NCBI RefSeq assembly: GCF_030687575.1
Contig: NZ_CP117439.1
Location: 3,587,501 to 3,651,500, forward strand
Reading direction: 5' to 3'
DNA length: 64,000 nt
From: Pseudomonas sp. FP2309
GTDB lineage: Bacteria > Pseudomonadota > Gammaproteobacteria > Pseudomonadales > Pseudomonadaceae
Below the pieces are notes generated by a model. The model worked only from the letters and a program-made list of their open reading frames with translations. It did not search any database and was not told the origin of the DNA. The position numbers and the translations under genes are program-made. Each line of letters begins with the position of its first letter. Position 1 is the stretch's first letter. Positions 8,178 through 17,297 of this stretch are shown here, piece by piece.

Positions 8178-8858
8178 GTGAACATGGTGAATGAAGTGGT
8201 TGACCTTACCCTGACTAAACCACGCTCGCGCCGCGCCTGGATCAAGCGCCCCCGACTGCGCTGGATAGGTGCAGGCGTGACGGCGTTATTGCTCGGCTGT
8301 GTACTCTTCTGGCCGGTATCGCCAAGGGACCTGGGCGTCGGCGACCGCCTGTTGAGTTCCCAAGTGCTGCCTCTGTGGCGCGACGGCGAGATCATCGTGC
8401 TGGTGCGCCATGAAGAGCGCTGCGACCGCTCGACCAACCCCTGCCTGGGCCCGGTCGAAGGCCTCACCATCAACGGCAGCCAACACGCAGAAAAACTCGG
8501 CAACGCCTTTAAATCTTTGGGCATGGCCGAGAGCGACGTACTCGCCAGCCCCGCCATTCGTACCGCCCAAACCTTGCGCTTTATGTTCGGTAAACATGAG
8601 CTGACCTCGGGCGAAAGAGCGGTCTGCGGCGCGGCCATGGGCGAAGAACTGCTGCGCTACAAACAGCCGGGGCGCAACCTGGTGTTCGTCACCCACAGCG
8701 GCTGCATCGCCGACTTCGAAACAACCCAGGGTTTCCCGCATGCCGCGTTCCCCGAATACGGCAGCTCGCTGTTCGTGCAGGTATTGCCCAACGGCAAACT
8801 CAAAATCCTGGGCCTTGTGAACAACCCGGACTGGCCGGCCGCGCTCAAGCAAATCTAA
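8178..8858 (+). CDS. Histidine phosphatase, Ais/PmrG-like
   Basis: 226 residues from a GTG at 8178, or 224 from the ATG at 8184. A basic N-terminal stretch (residues 1-30) precedes one TM or signal-anchor segment (about 31-48), so the enzyme probably acts in the periplasm. The catalytic phosphohistidine motif is V-L-V-R-H-E-E-R-C-D-R, and the second histidine lies in F-V-T-H-S-G. This arrangement matches the Ais/PmrG branch of the histidine phosphatase superfamily, proposed to act on LPS core heptose phosphate. The neighbour ArnT, also an LPS-modifying enzyme, supports that. A shared 19-bp repeat upstream of both genes suggests co-regulation. Confidence 0.82.
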   Translation: MNMVNEVVDLTLTKPRSRRAWIKRPRLRWIGAGVTALLLGCVLFWPVSPRDLGVGDRLLSSQVLPLWRDGEIIVLVRHEERCDRSTNPCLGPVEGLTINGSQHAEKLGNAFKSLGMAESDVLASPAIRTAQTLRFMFGKHELTSGERAVCGAAMGEELLRYKQPGRNLVFVTHSGCIADFETTQGFPHAAFPEYGSSLFVQVLPNGKLKILGLVNNPDWPAALKQI

Positions 8859-8885
8859 GCACTCTCCTCGGCCGCCACGACTGAC

Positions 8886-8904
8886 TGTTCAGCCAAAAGA
8901 CAGC
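8886..8904 (+). promoter_or_regulatory. Candidate regulator site, copy 2 of a 19-bp repeat
   Basis: TGTTCAGCCAAAAGACAGC lies about 140 bp upstream of arnT and matches the site upstream of the histidine phosphatase with one mismatch. AT-rich stretches (TTTTAATTAAGG, TTATTAATTAAAC) lie between it and the arnT start. Confidence 0.4.
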
Positions 8905-9045
8905 CATGTTCTGGCATGTTGAGTTGCGCCTTTTAATTAAGGACGTCGTCTACATGTTCTGCAACTTAGTGAATCCCGTGACCTTTTCAGCGACTGCCTT
9001 TTTAGTTCGTCACTTATTAATTAAACGTCAAGGAGCGACGTTTTC

Positions 9046-10701
9046 ATGATTCGTTTGAACCGCCTGCACCTGCTGTTGCTCGCCTTCGCTGCGTTTTATC
9101 TATTGCCGTTGGGCCTGCACGGTTTGTGGATCCCGGATGAAACGCGCTACGCCCAAATCAGCCAGGAGATGCTCCAGACGGGCAACTGGGTCTCGCCGCA
9201 CTTCATGGGCATCCGCTATTTCGAAAAACCCGCCGCCGGGTACTGGTTGATCGCCCTGGGCCAAGCGGTGTTCGGCCAGAACCTGTTCGGTGTACGCATC
9301 GCATCGGCCCTGACCACGGGCTTAAGCGTGCTGCTGGCCTACCTCATCGCTCGCCGCCTGTGGAACGACCCTCGCAAGAGCTTCGCCTGCGCCCTGCTCT
9401 ACTTGAGTTTTGGCCTGGTGGCGGGGCAGGCGGGTTATTCCAACCTCGATCCGCCGTTCACGCTTTGGGTCAACCTGAGCCTGGTGGCGCTGTGGTTTGC
9501 CCTCGACAGCAACAGCCCGCGCAGCCGTCTCGGCGCCTGGGCGGCGGTGGGCTTTGCCTGCGCCATGGGTTTTATGACCAAGGGGTTTCTGGCCTGGGCG
9601 CTGCCGGTGCTGATTGCCGTGCCGTACGTACTTTGGCAACGGCGCCTGGCTGACCTGCTGCGGTATGGCCCCGTGGCGATCGGTGTCGCGGTGTTGGTGT
9701 GCTTGCCCTGGGTGCTGGCGATCCACGCCAGGGAACCGGACTTCTGGCGCTTCTTTTTCTGGAACGAACACATTCGCCGCTTCAGCGCCGCCGACGCGCA
9801 ACACGTGCGGCCATGGTGGTTCTTCCTGCCGATTATCGCCGTGGCGTGCCTGCCGTGGACCGGTCTGCTGCCTGCAACCCTGCGCAAAACCTGGCGAGAA
9901 AAACGCCAGCCGGCAATCGGCTTCCTGGCCCTGTGGCTGCTGCTGCCCCTGGGGTTGTTCAGCCTGAGCAACGGCAAGCTGCCCACCTACATCATGCCGT
10001 GCCTGTTGCCCCTGGCGTTGTTGATGGGCCATACCCTGAGTGACCTGCTGCGCGACGGTCGCGCACGCACGATTTGCCTCAATGGTCTGCTCAATTTCGC
10101 CATCGGCATGCTGGCGATGATCGGCCTGATCTACCTGCAAATCGCCAGGCCGCTCTACAGCAACAGCCACGCCGAGATGTTCAACCTGTCGCTGGCGTTT
10201 ATCGTGCTGCTGGTGTGGATCCTTACCCACCTGCTGCAAGCGTTTCGACCACTCACGTTGTGGGCCATGCCGGCGCTGGGCATCGGTGTGCTGGTGATCC
10301 TGCTGCCCGCGAGCATGCCGGCGCAGATCGCTGATAACCAAATGCCCGACCAGTTCGTGCTGGAACACTTGCAGGAACTGCAGCAAACACACGCCCTGTT
10401 AAGCAATGAGCTGGCCAGTGCCAGCGCCTTGGCCTGGCGCCTGCAACGCCCCGACGTGGCGCTGTATGACACCGAGGGCGAGCTGCGCTATGGCTTGCAG
10501 TACGCCGGTAGCGTCAGACGCAAAGTCGAGCTGGAACAGGTGCAAAACTGGCTCACCGATGCCCGCCGGCACGGCGCCGTCGGCGTGCTGTTGCGCGTGA
10601 GCAGCACCAGCGAAATGCGCGAGGCCGGGCAACTGCCGCTCGGCGGCAAACGCTATAAGAAAGGCTCCCTGCAATTGATCCTCTACCCGCAGTTGCCATG
10701 A
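9046..10701 (+). CDS. arnT: Undecaprenyl phosphate-L-Ara4N lipid A transferase ArnT
   Basis: 551 residues, the usual ArnT length. ArnT moves 4-amino-4-deoxy-L-arabinose from undecaprenyl phosphate to lipid A at the periplasmic face of the inner membrane, giving resistance to cationic peptides. The first periplasmic loop has the GT-C signature W-I-P-D-E-T-R-Y-A (about 28-36) with the acidic pair, followed by F-E-K-P-A-A-G-Y-W. About a dozen TM helices follow, including F-M-T-K-G-F-L-A-W and L-P-T-Y-I-M-P, then a soluble C-terminal domain from about residue 430. The ATG has a strong site (CAAGGAGCG). The rest of the arn pathway is not in the window. The stop overlaps the next gene start (ATGA). 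Confidence 0.95.
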   Translation: MIRLNRLHLLLLAFAAFYLLPLGLHGLWIPDETRYAQISQEMLQTGNWVSPHFMGIRYFEKPAAGYWLIALGQAVFGQNLFGVRIASALTTGLSVLLAYLIARRLWNDPRKSFACALLYLSFGLVAGQAGYSNLDPPFTLWVNLSLVALWFALDSNSPRSRLGAWAAVGFACAMGFMTKGFLAWALPVLIAVPYVLWQRRLADLLRYGPVAIGVAVLVCLPWVLAIHAREPDFWRFFFWNEHIRRFSAADAQHVRPWWFFLPIIAVACLPWTGLLPATLRKTWREKRQPAIGFLALWLLLPLGLFSLSNGKLPTYIMPCLLPLALLMGHTLSDLLRDGRARTICLNGLLNFAIGMLAMIGLIYLQIARPLYSNSHAEMFNLSLAFIVLLVWILTHLLQAFRPLTLWAMPALGIGVLVILLPASMPAQIADNQMPDQFVLEHLQELQQTHALLSNELASASALAWRLQRPDVALYDTEGELRYGLQYAGSVRRKVELEQVQNWLTDARRHGAVGVLLRVSSTSEMREAGQLPLGGKRYKKGSLQLILYPQLP

Positions 10702-12221
10702 TGCGGCCTTTCTGGAACACCCAACGCGGCGCCCTGCTTTTATTGCTGAGTGTCACGGCCGTGCTGTTGCTCACGGGCCTGGGCGCACGTGACCTGTGGG
10801 GCCCTGAAACCCGCTGGGCGAACATCGCCTTGCAGATGTTGCAAAGCGGCGATTACTTCGACCCGTACCTCAAAGGCGTGCCGTATTACGACAAACCCCT
10901 GCCCTCCTATTGGCTGATCACCGCCACGGCGCACCTGATGGGCGGCCTTGGTCCATGGTCACTGCGCTTGCCGTCGGTAATTGCCGCGTGGCTGAGCGTG
11001 TGGCTGATCTACTTGCTGGGCGAACGCCTGTTTCACAAAGGCACCGGGCTGATTGCAGGGTGGATGCTCGCGACCACCTTCTACTTTTTGTTCTGGGCAC
11101 GCGTGGCCACCGCGGATGTGCTGACCGTCTGCGGCGTGCTGGCGGCGGTGTGGTGGTATTGGCGTGGGCCGGATGACACACGGCTGGGACGCTATACGGT
11201 GTTTTTCCTGTTGCTCGCACTGACCTCGCTGCTCAAGGGGTTGATCGGTTTTGTGCTACCGGCCCTGGTGCTGCTGCCGCACCTGCTGAGCGAGCAGCGT
11301 TACAGGCGCCACCTCAACCTGCGGCTGTTACTGGCACTGCTGATTGCCGGCGCGGTGTATGCCGTTCCGTTCGTGTTATCCCATGTCTACGGCGCCGCAA
11401 CCTATGGTGCAAGCGGACTGGCGCTGGTGTTCCGGGAAAACGTGGTGCGCTTTTTCGACCCCTTCGACCATATGGGCCCGATCTACACCTACCTGATCTA
11501 CCTCCCCGCCTACACCCTGCCCTGGACACCCTGCTGGCTGCTGGGTCTGTGGCTGGCCGTACGCAATTGGCGCCACACCCCGCCCAACGTGCGGTGGCTG
11601 GTCGCAGGCCTGGGCCTGCTCTTTGTGTTCTTCACCGCCAGCGGCAGCCGACGCAGCTACTACGTGCTGCCGTTAGTGCCCTTTGCCCAACTGCTGGCGG
11701 CGTGGTGGTTGAGTGAGCGACTGAGGAACAATCCCGCCCGTTGGCCGCGTTGGAGGAACGGGTTCGGCATCGCTGCCGCGCTCATGCTGTTGATAGTGGG
11801 CGTGGCTTATCCCTGGTCCAACGGCAACGGCGGTGTGACCCGGTTCGCCGAAGACGTGCGCGCGCAGGCAGAAAAAAGCGCGCCCTGGCAACAATGGCAA
11901 CTGGTGCTGGTAGAGGTCGACAACAAAGCCCCGATGTACCTGCAAAACGCCGGCAAGCCGTTCTACTACGTGGCCCAGACCCAGGACTTCCCGCGCCAAG
12001 GCACCCGCGAGGCGTTCATGGCCTGGCTGGAAAAAACCAGCGGCCAGCGCTTCGACCCGCAGCGCACGATAATCGTCGCGCCCTTTTCCAAGGACGACCC
12101 GACACCACTGGCGTACCTGGGTGCCGGCAATAAGGTGATCACCACCGGGCCGGATAATGGCGAGCGCTTGTTTCACAAACGTGATGAGGGAAGTGTGGCG
12201 TTTGTACCGACGCCGCCTTGA
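10698..12221 (+). CDS. ArnT-like GT39/GT83-family glycosyltransferase
   Basis: 507 residues. The N-terminus copies the ArnT plan: TM1, then [12 protein letters not shown] (about 32-43), where Pro-Glu replaces the usual Pro-Asp-Glu, then [10 protein letters not shown]. It has about eleven TM helices and a shorter C-terminal periplasmic domain from about residue 385. GT-C enzymes of this kind use polyprenyl-phosphate sugars and modify lipid A, glycans or proteins. The 4-base overlap with arnT implies coupled translation. Acceptor and sugar donor are unknown; a second lipid A modification is the simplest guess. Confidence 0.85.
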   Translation: MMRPFWNTQRGALLLLLSVTAVLLLTGLGARDLWGPETRWANIALQMLQSGDYFDPYLKGVPYYDKPLPSYWLITATAHLMGGLGPWSLRLPSVIAAWLSVWLIYLLGERLFHKGTGLIAGWMLATTFYFLFWARVATADVLTVCGVLAAVWWYWRGPDDTRLGRYTVFFLLLALTSLLKGLIGFVLPALVLLPHLLSEQRYRRHLNLRLLLALLIAGAVYAVPFVLSHVYGAATYGASGLALVFRENVVRFFDPFDHMGPIYTYLIYLPAYTLPWTPCWLLGLWLAVRNWRHTPPNVRWLVAGLGLLFVFFTASGSRRSYYVLPLVPFAQLLAAWWLSERLRNNPARWPRWRNGFGIAAALMLLIVGVAYPWSNGNGGVTRFAEDVRAQAEKSAPWQQWQLVLVEVDNKAPMYLQNAGKPFYYVAQTQDFPRQGTREAFMAWLEKTSGQRFDPQRTIIVAPFSKDDPTPLAYLGAGNKVITTGPDNGERLFHKRDEGSVAFVPTPP

Positions 12222-12242
12222 CGCGCGGCGCGCGCAGCCGTG

Positions 12243-13175
12243 CTACCAACGCCCCGTCGCCAGACTGAACGGCGAAAACTCAGCAAACTGCCAGCGCAAT
12301 GCCAAGGCGGCCGGGCGCCGCACCACGTGCTCAACGGTTACCGTCCACAACCGCTGCGCGCCCTCGAACGCAGCCACGTCAGGGCCGTCAGGGATCAACG
12401 CGGTGCGCCCGGCGATTTGCAGTACGTCGCCCGATGCAAAGTCGATAAACAACAACCCCGCCACCGGGTTGGTCGCCAGGTTGCCGAGGGTGTTGAAGAA
12501 CAGGTTGCCGGCGAAATCCGGAATGGTCAGCACGTCTGCGTCCACGCGCACGAAGCCGCTGTTGCCGCCGCGATGGGACACGTCCACCGAGCGTTCGCCC
12601 TCGACGTCAACGTAGCTGGCGACGAAGAAGGTGTCGGCGTGGCGGATCAGCGCTTGGTCGGCAGCGTCCAGGCCGTTGGAATGCTCGGCCTCGGTGCCGG
12701 GTTTACGTGCGATGCCCTCCACGGGGCGCAGTTGGATGTACTTGGGACAGTTGCCGAAGGTGTGCACCACGTCCACCGAAAACCCCGCGTGATCCAGGGC
12801 GCCGACACGGCCGTTCATGCGGTTGCGGCGGCGGGTGCTGAGGTCGATACCCAGCACGCCCACTGCGGCACCGGGGTGCAGCGCGGCGCGGGCGGGGTCG
12901 GCGCTGGAGGGCAGGCTGTCGACCAGCAAACGATGTGGGTCGGGCGAATGGGCAAACCCCGGCGCGCCTTCCACCAACGTCGCCCATGGGATGCCTTGAG
13001 CGTCAACCACGCCCAGCAACAAGTAGGGCAGCAAGGGATAAAAGTCGCGGTGCTGCTCGGGAAGATGATCACGAATCACTTTGGGCCCGATCACGGCCAT
13101 GCGCTCGGCAACGCCGGCACTGTGCTGCATCTGCCGTTCGCCGGCGTGCCAGGGGGACTGTTCGACAGGGTTCAT
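12243..13175 (-). CDS. Pyridoxamine 5'-phosphate oxidase-family flavoprotein
   Basis: 310 residues from the ATG at 13175, chosen because AGGAGGT sits eight bases upstream. An in-frame GTG nine bases earlier lies inside that site and is unlikely. The C-terminal half carries the split-barrel FMN-binding pattern of PNPOx-like proteins: F-F-V-A-S-Y-V, then G-F-V-R-V-D and I-P-D-F-A-G-N-L-F-F-N-T-L-G-N, then L-L-F-I-D-F. The N-terminal half resembles a second, degenerate barrel (P-W-A-T-L-V-E-G). The family binds FMN or haem and often acts on small redox substrates. It stands alone and converges on the glycosyltransferase gene. No specific substrate can be named. Confidence 0.8.
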   Translation of the reverse strand: MNPVEQSPWHAGERQMQHSAGVAERMAVIGPKVIRDHLPEQHRDFYPLLPYLLLGVVDAQGIPWATLVEGAPGFAHSPDPHRLLVDSLPSSADPARAALHPGAAVGVLGIDLSTRRRNRMNGRVGALDHAGFSVDVVHTFGNCPKYIQLRPVEGIARKPGTEAEHSNGLDAADQALIRHADTFFVASYVDVEGERSVDVSHRGGNSGFVRVDADVLTIPDFAGNLFFNTLGNLATNPVAGLLFIDFASGDVLQIAGRTALIPDGPDVAAFEGAQRLWTVTVEHVVRRPAALALRWQFAEFSPFSLATGRW

Positions 13176-13254
13176 AAGGGCCACCTCCTATGGGATGGTT
13201 CGATGCTGCGCCCTCGCATCAAACGAGAGAATAGCCACGCCAGGCAATCCACTG

Positions 13255-14139
13255 TTACGCCAGCTGAAATGCCGGATGGGCGCGCAACGCGGTCACGCAG
13301 TGCTCGACAAAACTGCGCACGCGCATCGGCGCATGACGGCCCTCGCCGTACACCACGTGCACGGGCAGCGGCGGTCCTTCATAGCCCGCCAGGATCCGGC
13401 GCAATTGCCCACTGCGCAGGGGTTCATGCACGGGGTAACTCAGGCCACGCATCACGCCCGCGCCGTGCACGGCGGCATTGATCGCGCCTTGCACCGTGGC
13501 GCAGCCCAACCGGGCGCGGGCTTTGAGTGAATAGCCCGGAAATTCCCAAAACACCGACTCGGCAGCGGCGACCAGTGCGTGCCGTTTCAGCTCGCTCGGG
13601 TGCCGCGGCTCGCCATGGGCGGCGAGGTAATCGGGGCTGGCGCACACCACCTGTCGTACGTGCCCGATGGGCCGTGCGATGAGCGCCGAGTCGGGCAGGC
13701 CACCCACCAGGATCGCCACGTCCAGGCCCTCTTCATGCAGGTTCGGGTAGTAATCGTGATAAGACGCGTGCAGGCGCACCTCGGGGTAGCGCTCCAGATA
13801 GCCGGCCAACACAGGCGCCATCACATAGCGACTGAACAGCAACGGCAGGAACACCCGCAGGTTGCCTTGGGCCTGCACGTGCAAACCCTTGGCCGAGGCC
13901 TCGGCGGCATCCACCGCCGCCAGCAACCGTACGCAGTCGGCCAGGTAAGCGTTGCCGGCATCGGTGAGGCTTACCCCGCGGGTGCTGCGTTGCAGTAACG
14001 GCAGGTGCAGGCGCGCTTCCAGACGGGCCACCGCGCGCACCAGGGTTGGGCCGGAGACACGCGCACTGCGCGCCGCCGCGGCCAGGCTCGGTTGCGCGGC
14101 CAGCGCCGCGAACAACTGCATATCGCGATAACGCTCCAT
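13255..14139 (-). CDS. LysR-family transcriptional regulator
   Basis: 294 residues. The helix-turn-helix covers about residues 1-60 (LFAALAAQPSLAAAARSARV, then T-L-V-R-A-V-A-R-L-E and L-L-Q-R-S-T-R-G). The effector domain follows, with V-V-C-A-S-P-D-Y-L-A typical of the CrgA/DntR-like branch. Its start overlaps the stop of the next LysR gene upstream by one base (TGATG), so the two regulators are probably co-translated, which is unusual for this family. Targets are unknown; the glutathione transferase gene upstream is a candidate. Confidence 0.9.
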   Translation of the reverse strand: MERYRDMQLFAALAAQPSLAAAARSARVSGPTLVRAVARLEARLHLPLLQRSTRGVSLTDAGNAYLADCVRLLAAVDAAEASAKGLHVQAQGNLRVFLPLLFSRYVMAPVLAGYLERYPEVRLHASYHDYYPNLHEEGLDVAILVGGLPDSALIARPIGHVRQVVCASPDYLAAHGEPRHPSELKRHALVAAAESVFWEFPGYSLKARARLGCATVQGAINAAVHGAGVMRGLSYPVHEPLRSGQLRRILAGYEGPPLPVHVVYGEGRHAPMRVRSFVEHCVTALRAHPAFQLA

Positions 14140-15050
14140 CAGCCGCGCCGTTGGAGCGCGGCGTCCTGGCCCAGGCGCTGGCTGAGAAATTCCACGAAGG
14201 TGCTGATCTTGGCCGGGATGCGATGGCTTTTCTGGTACAGCACCTGGATCGGCAGCGGCGCCGGCTCGAACGCCTCCAGCACGATTTCCAACTCACCCGC
14301 CGCCACCGCCGCGGCCACTTGATACGACAGTACCCGCGTCATGCCCCACCCCAGGCGCGCCAGGTTGATTGCGGCGTTGTTCGCCGACACCACCAGGCGC
14401 GGTTGGATAGGCACCTTCAGCTGTTGGTCGCCCTGGGAAAACACCCACTCGCTCACCGATTGGCCGGCAGACGACGGCGTGACGATGCGCGCCTCGCGCA
14501 ACTGCCCAGGGTGCTCCGGCCGACCATACTGGTCGAGGAAGGCAGGCGCTGCGCACACCACGCGGCGCACCTCCCCCACGTGTGTCGCCTGCTGCCCCGG
14601 CTCGTGCAGATGGCCGATGCGCACAGCCACGTCGACTCCCTCATCGACCATGCTCACCACGCGATCGACCAGCAGCGCGTTGAGGTTGACCTGAGGGAAG
14701 CGGTTCAGATACTCGCCCAGCACCGGCGCCACATACAGTTCGCCAAACAGCACCGGCGCGGTCACCGTCAGATGGCCACAGGGGATCGAATAACTGCCCG
14801 CCGCCGCTTCCTCGGCTTCGTCCAGCTCGGCGAGGATGCGCCGGCAATCTTCCAGGTAACGCTGGCCGGCCTCGGTCAGGTGCAGGCTGCGGGTGGTGCG
14901 CGCCAGCAACTGCGTGCCGATGCGCTGCTCCATCGCGGCGATGGCCCGGGTCACACTCGGTGGCGAGGTGTTCAGGCGGCGCGCCGCGGCGGCAAAGCCT
15001 TCCTCCTCGGCTACCGCCATGAACACCTGCATTTCGTGAAACCGGTCCAT
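14139..15050 (-). CDS. LysR-family transcriptional regulator
   Basis: 303 residues from the ATG of MDRFHEMQVF. An upstream extension to 15101 reads through REP-adjacent DNA and lacks a ribosome-binding site. The wing-helix region is typical: GFAAAARRLNTSPPSVTRAI, then G-T-Q-L-L-A-R-T-T-R. The effector domain carries V-V-C-A-A-P-A-F-L. It is a close relative in plan of the regulator immediately downstream and overlaps it by one base. A REP-like palindrome separates it from the glutathione transferase gene, so that gene may be a separate unit or its regulated neighbour. Confidence 0.9.
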   Translation of the reverse strand: MDRFHEMQVFMAVAEEEGFAAAARRLNTSPPSVTRAIAAMEQRIGTQLLARTTRSLHLTEAGQRYLEDCRRILAELDEAEEAAAGSYSIPCGHLTVTAPVLFGELYVAPVLGEYLNRFPQVNLNALLVDRVVSMVDEGVDVAVRIGHLHEPGQQATHVGEVRRVVCAAPAFLDQYGRPEHPGQLREARIVTPSSAGQSVSEWVFSQGDQQLKVPIQPRLVVSANNAAINLARLGWGMTRVLSYQVAAAVAAGELEIVLEAFEPAPLPIQVLYQKSHRIPAKISTFVEFLSQRLGQDAALQRRG

Positions 15051-15078
15051 CGCGACTCCTGTTGACTCAATGAGCACC

Positions 15079-15104
15079 CCTGTGGCGAGCGAGCTTGCCA
15101 CAGG
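15079..15104. repeat. REP-like palindrome
   Basis: CCTGTGGC and GCCACAGG arms surround a GAGC/GCTT core. The same core occurs at 41155-41176, which fits the dispersed intergenic REP elements of fluorescent pseudomonads. Confidence 0.65.
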
Positions 15105-15113
15105 GCGTTCGCA

Positions 15114-15746
15114 TCATGGGGTTTGCAAGCCGATCACCGTGCGCGGCATGCCGACAAAACCCGGCAGCGCCTCAATACTGGAGAGCCAGGCGCGTACCTG
15201 AGGGTAGTCGGCCAGCGACACATTGCCTTCCGGCGCGTGGGCCACGTAGGTGTAGAACGCGACATCGGCGATGCTCGGCTGCTCGCCGGCCAGGTAGCAG
15301 GTCTCGCTCAGTTGCTGCTCCACCAGCGCGAGCAAGGCATGGGCACGCTCAATGGCGGACGCAGCATCCACATCCGCACCGAACACCGTGACCAACCGCG
15401 CAGTGGCGGGCCCGGCATGCAGTTGGCCGGCGGCGGCCGAGAGCCAGCGCTGCACGCGCGCCTGGCCCAGCGGGTCGCTCGGCAGCCATTGGCCGTTGCC
15501 GTATTTCGTGGCGAGGTAAACCAGGATCGCGTTGGAGTCCGCCACCACATTGCCGTTGTCATCAATCGCCGGCACCTGGCCAAAACTGTTGACGGTGGCG
15601 GTGAACTCGGCGGATTTATGGGCGCCCTGCTTGAGGTCCACCAGGACAAATTCCATGGGCAGGCCCAACAGGGAAAGCATCAACTCGGCCCGATGGGAAT
15701 GCCCGGACAGGGGAAAACCATACAGTTTGATCGCAGACTGGGACAT
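15114..15746 (-). CDS. Glutathione S-transferase family protein
   Basis: 210 residues from the ATG at 15746. The N-terminal thioredoxin-fold domain (1-80) shows [15 protein letters not shown] with the catalytic Ser, the cis-Pro segment G-Q-V-P-A-I-D-D and the glutathione-contact motif A-D-S-N-A-I. The C-terminal helical domain carries [13 protein letters not shown], the conserved N-capping region. This is the cytoplasmic theta/beta-like type that conjugates glutathione to electrophiles. Two LysR genes lie downstream on the same strand. Confidence 0.92.
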   Translation of the reverse strand: MSQSAIKLYGFPLSGHSHRAELMLSLLGLPMEFVLVDLKQGAHKSAEFTATVNSFGQVPAIDDNGNVVADSNAILVYLATKYGNGQWLPSDPLGQARVQRWLSAAAGQLHAGPATARLVTVFGADVDAASAIERAHALLALVEQQLSETCYLAGEQPSIADVAFYTYVAHAPEGNVSLADYPQVRAWLSSIEALPGFVGMPRTVIGLQTP

Positions 15747-16046
15747 GAACGGCTCCAAAAGTGAGGTATCGACGCCAGGCATGTTCCACCGCAGCCCTGA
15801 AGGATGGAATCACCAGGATTTACAATCCAGTATTTCACCTGACGAAATAATACTTTATCCGGCTGGTCCCAAAGGTTGCCGCTTGATACGGGCCTGACAC
15901 GTCCTTGAACTCCAGCTCAATGCGCCCGTGATTACTCACCCAGTGCCGCTCAAGCTAGCGGTGCGGGCGTTCGACCATGCGGCGACAAAAACCAAGCGAT
16001 ACAGGCGGGTGGAATTTTGGGGTGTGCGACCTGGCTTGAAGGCGTG
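15747..16046. other. Intergenic region, no gene recognised
   Basis: A 300-base gap between the glutathione transferase gene and the end of the AT-rich operon. I see no convincing coding region, tRNA or direct repeat. The left 100 bases are AT-rich (around GACGAAATAATACTTTATCC); the right part is GC-rich and may be the old chromosomal edge of the acquired operon. Confidence 0.5.
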
Positions 16047-17297
16047 CTAACCGACAGTCAAATACCCTCCTTCGGCTTCAAGTGTGCGAATCCTAAGGTA
16101 ATCCGCTGCGATCACTTTCGGGTCGGTATGAACCAGGTACACAGTACCCGGTTGACTGAACACATCTTGCGTTACTCCCAAGGACTGGCCATTTTCGACG
16201 TAGAAAACCACGTCGAAGAAAGACTCAAGCTTGAGCAGCTCTTGCAAAAACAGATCCTTATAAAAACAGCCATGTGAACGGTTGATCAGGCATACATTGT
16301 AGGTATGTTGCAGCAGTCGATAGTCGACATCCCTAGCCAATAACTGGGAAAAAAATTCAGGCTCAACGATGGATAAGGCCACGGCTTCAATCTGCCCAAG
16401 CCCGGTGGTTTGCCTGGATACGCTGGGGCGCAGAATGCCATCGGTTCGTGCCGCAATTTCTACCAGTTTCGGCCCCTCTGCAGTGAGCATGACTTCTGCA
16501 TGACTGGGTCCGTTGCGAATACCCAGGCACCGCAGAACGGACCGGGTGTAATCCACCAGTACCGGGTAAACCGCCGAATCAGAGCCGATCAGCTCATCAA
16601 TGTCATACAGGATGCCTCCCTCTTTTGTACGCTGCTTCTGGTATCTCACCACTTCCGTAACGAGCGATTGGCCGTTGAGTGAAACCATGTTCACCACATA
16701 TTCCACCCCCGCCAGGTACTCCTGAATCAGCACCTGCGTATTCGGCAGGTTTAATTTGTTTGTGGTGCCCAGCAGCTTACCCACGGCAACTTCGCACGCT
16801 TTCCTGTCCACGCAGACGAACACTCCATCGGCACCTGCGCTCGCCAGCGGTTTGATCACGACGGGAAAGCGTCCGTGTTCCCTGATCCAGGTATCGGCCA
16901 AAGCCCAACTGGCTGCGGCGAATTGCCGAGCTGCGGACAACTGTGCCTGGGCAACACACTGGATCATGTCGTACTTGTTGCGACGGGCCTCGGTCTTGTC
17001 GAAGTCATTGTGATAGGGCAGTTGCAGTCGTTCATTGAGCAGGTCCGCCAGGGGTACACCGGTTTCGGCGCCCGCAATGATGAAGTACGGCTGGAAGCAC
17101 TCGACACTCACCACAGTGCTCGCTAAATCGCCACTTACGAGGATCCGTTCATAAACCGAATAATCAAAACCCTTGTAATAGTAACTGTCCAAAGCCTGCG
17201 ATGACGCCACATGCATAAGCACGCAGCCCTTTTCACTCAAGCGCTTCGCTACAAATTTCCCAGAAGAGAAACCGTCAACCACGACCACGTTGATCAT
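16047..17297 (-). CDS. ATP-grasp ligase, L-amino-acid-ligase-like
   Basis: 416 residues from the ATG at 17297, preceded by GGAAGGAGG; an upstream extension would lie within the exporter gene. The N-terminal Rossmann-like domain (1-110) opens with INVVVVDGFSSGKFVAKRL. The ATP-grasp core has V-V-I-K-P-L-A-S-A-G-A-D-G-V (146-159), the hinge I-Q-E-Y-L-A-G-V-E-Y (191-200) and the metal-binding stretch N-G-P-S-H-A-E-V (262-269) to L-V-E-I-A-A-R (278-284). This pattern is that of carboxylate-amine ligases such as dipeptide-forming L-amino-acid ligases (BacD/TabS type). It would join an amino acid or other acid to an amine using ATP. It is the last gene of the operon and overlaps the exporter stop (ATGA). 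Substrates are unknown. Confidence 0.85.
   Translation of the reverse strand: MINVVVVDGFSSGKFVAKRLSEKGCVLMHVASSQALDSYYYKGFDYSVYERILVSGDLASTVVSVECFQPYFIIAGAETGVPLADLLNERLQLPYHNDFDKTEARRNKYDMIQCVAQAQLSAARQFAAASWALADTWIREHGRFPVVIKPLASAGADGVFVCVDRKACEVAVGKLLGTTNKLNLPNTQVLIQEYLAGVEYVVNMVSLNGQSLVTEVVRYQKQRTKEGGILYDIDELIGSDSAVYPVLVDYTRSVLRCLGIRNGPSHAEVMLTAEGPKLVEIAARTDGILRPSVSRQTTGLGQIEAVALSIVEPEFFSQLLARDVDYRLLQHTYNVCLINRSHGCFYKDLFLQELLKLESFFDVVFYVENGQSLGVTQDVFSQPGTVYLVHTDPKVIAADYLRIRTLEAEGGYLTVG

Noticed and set aside
8938..9035. PmrA or PhoP boxes in the AT-rich stretches before arnT.
   Set aside because: CTTAAT- and TGTTTA-like pieces occur but not as properly spaced direct repeats.
15898..16020. 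A minus-strand stretch reading G-R-I-E-L-E-F-K-D-V-S that resembles an ABC-ATPase start or a transposase end.
   Set aside because: Stops lie close on both sides and no second motif appears; too short to support a pseudogene.
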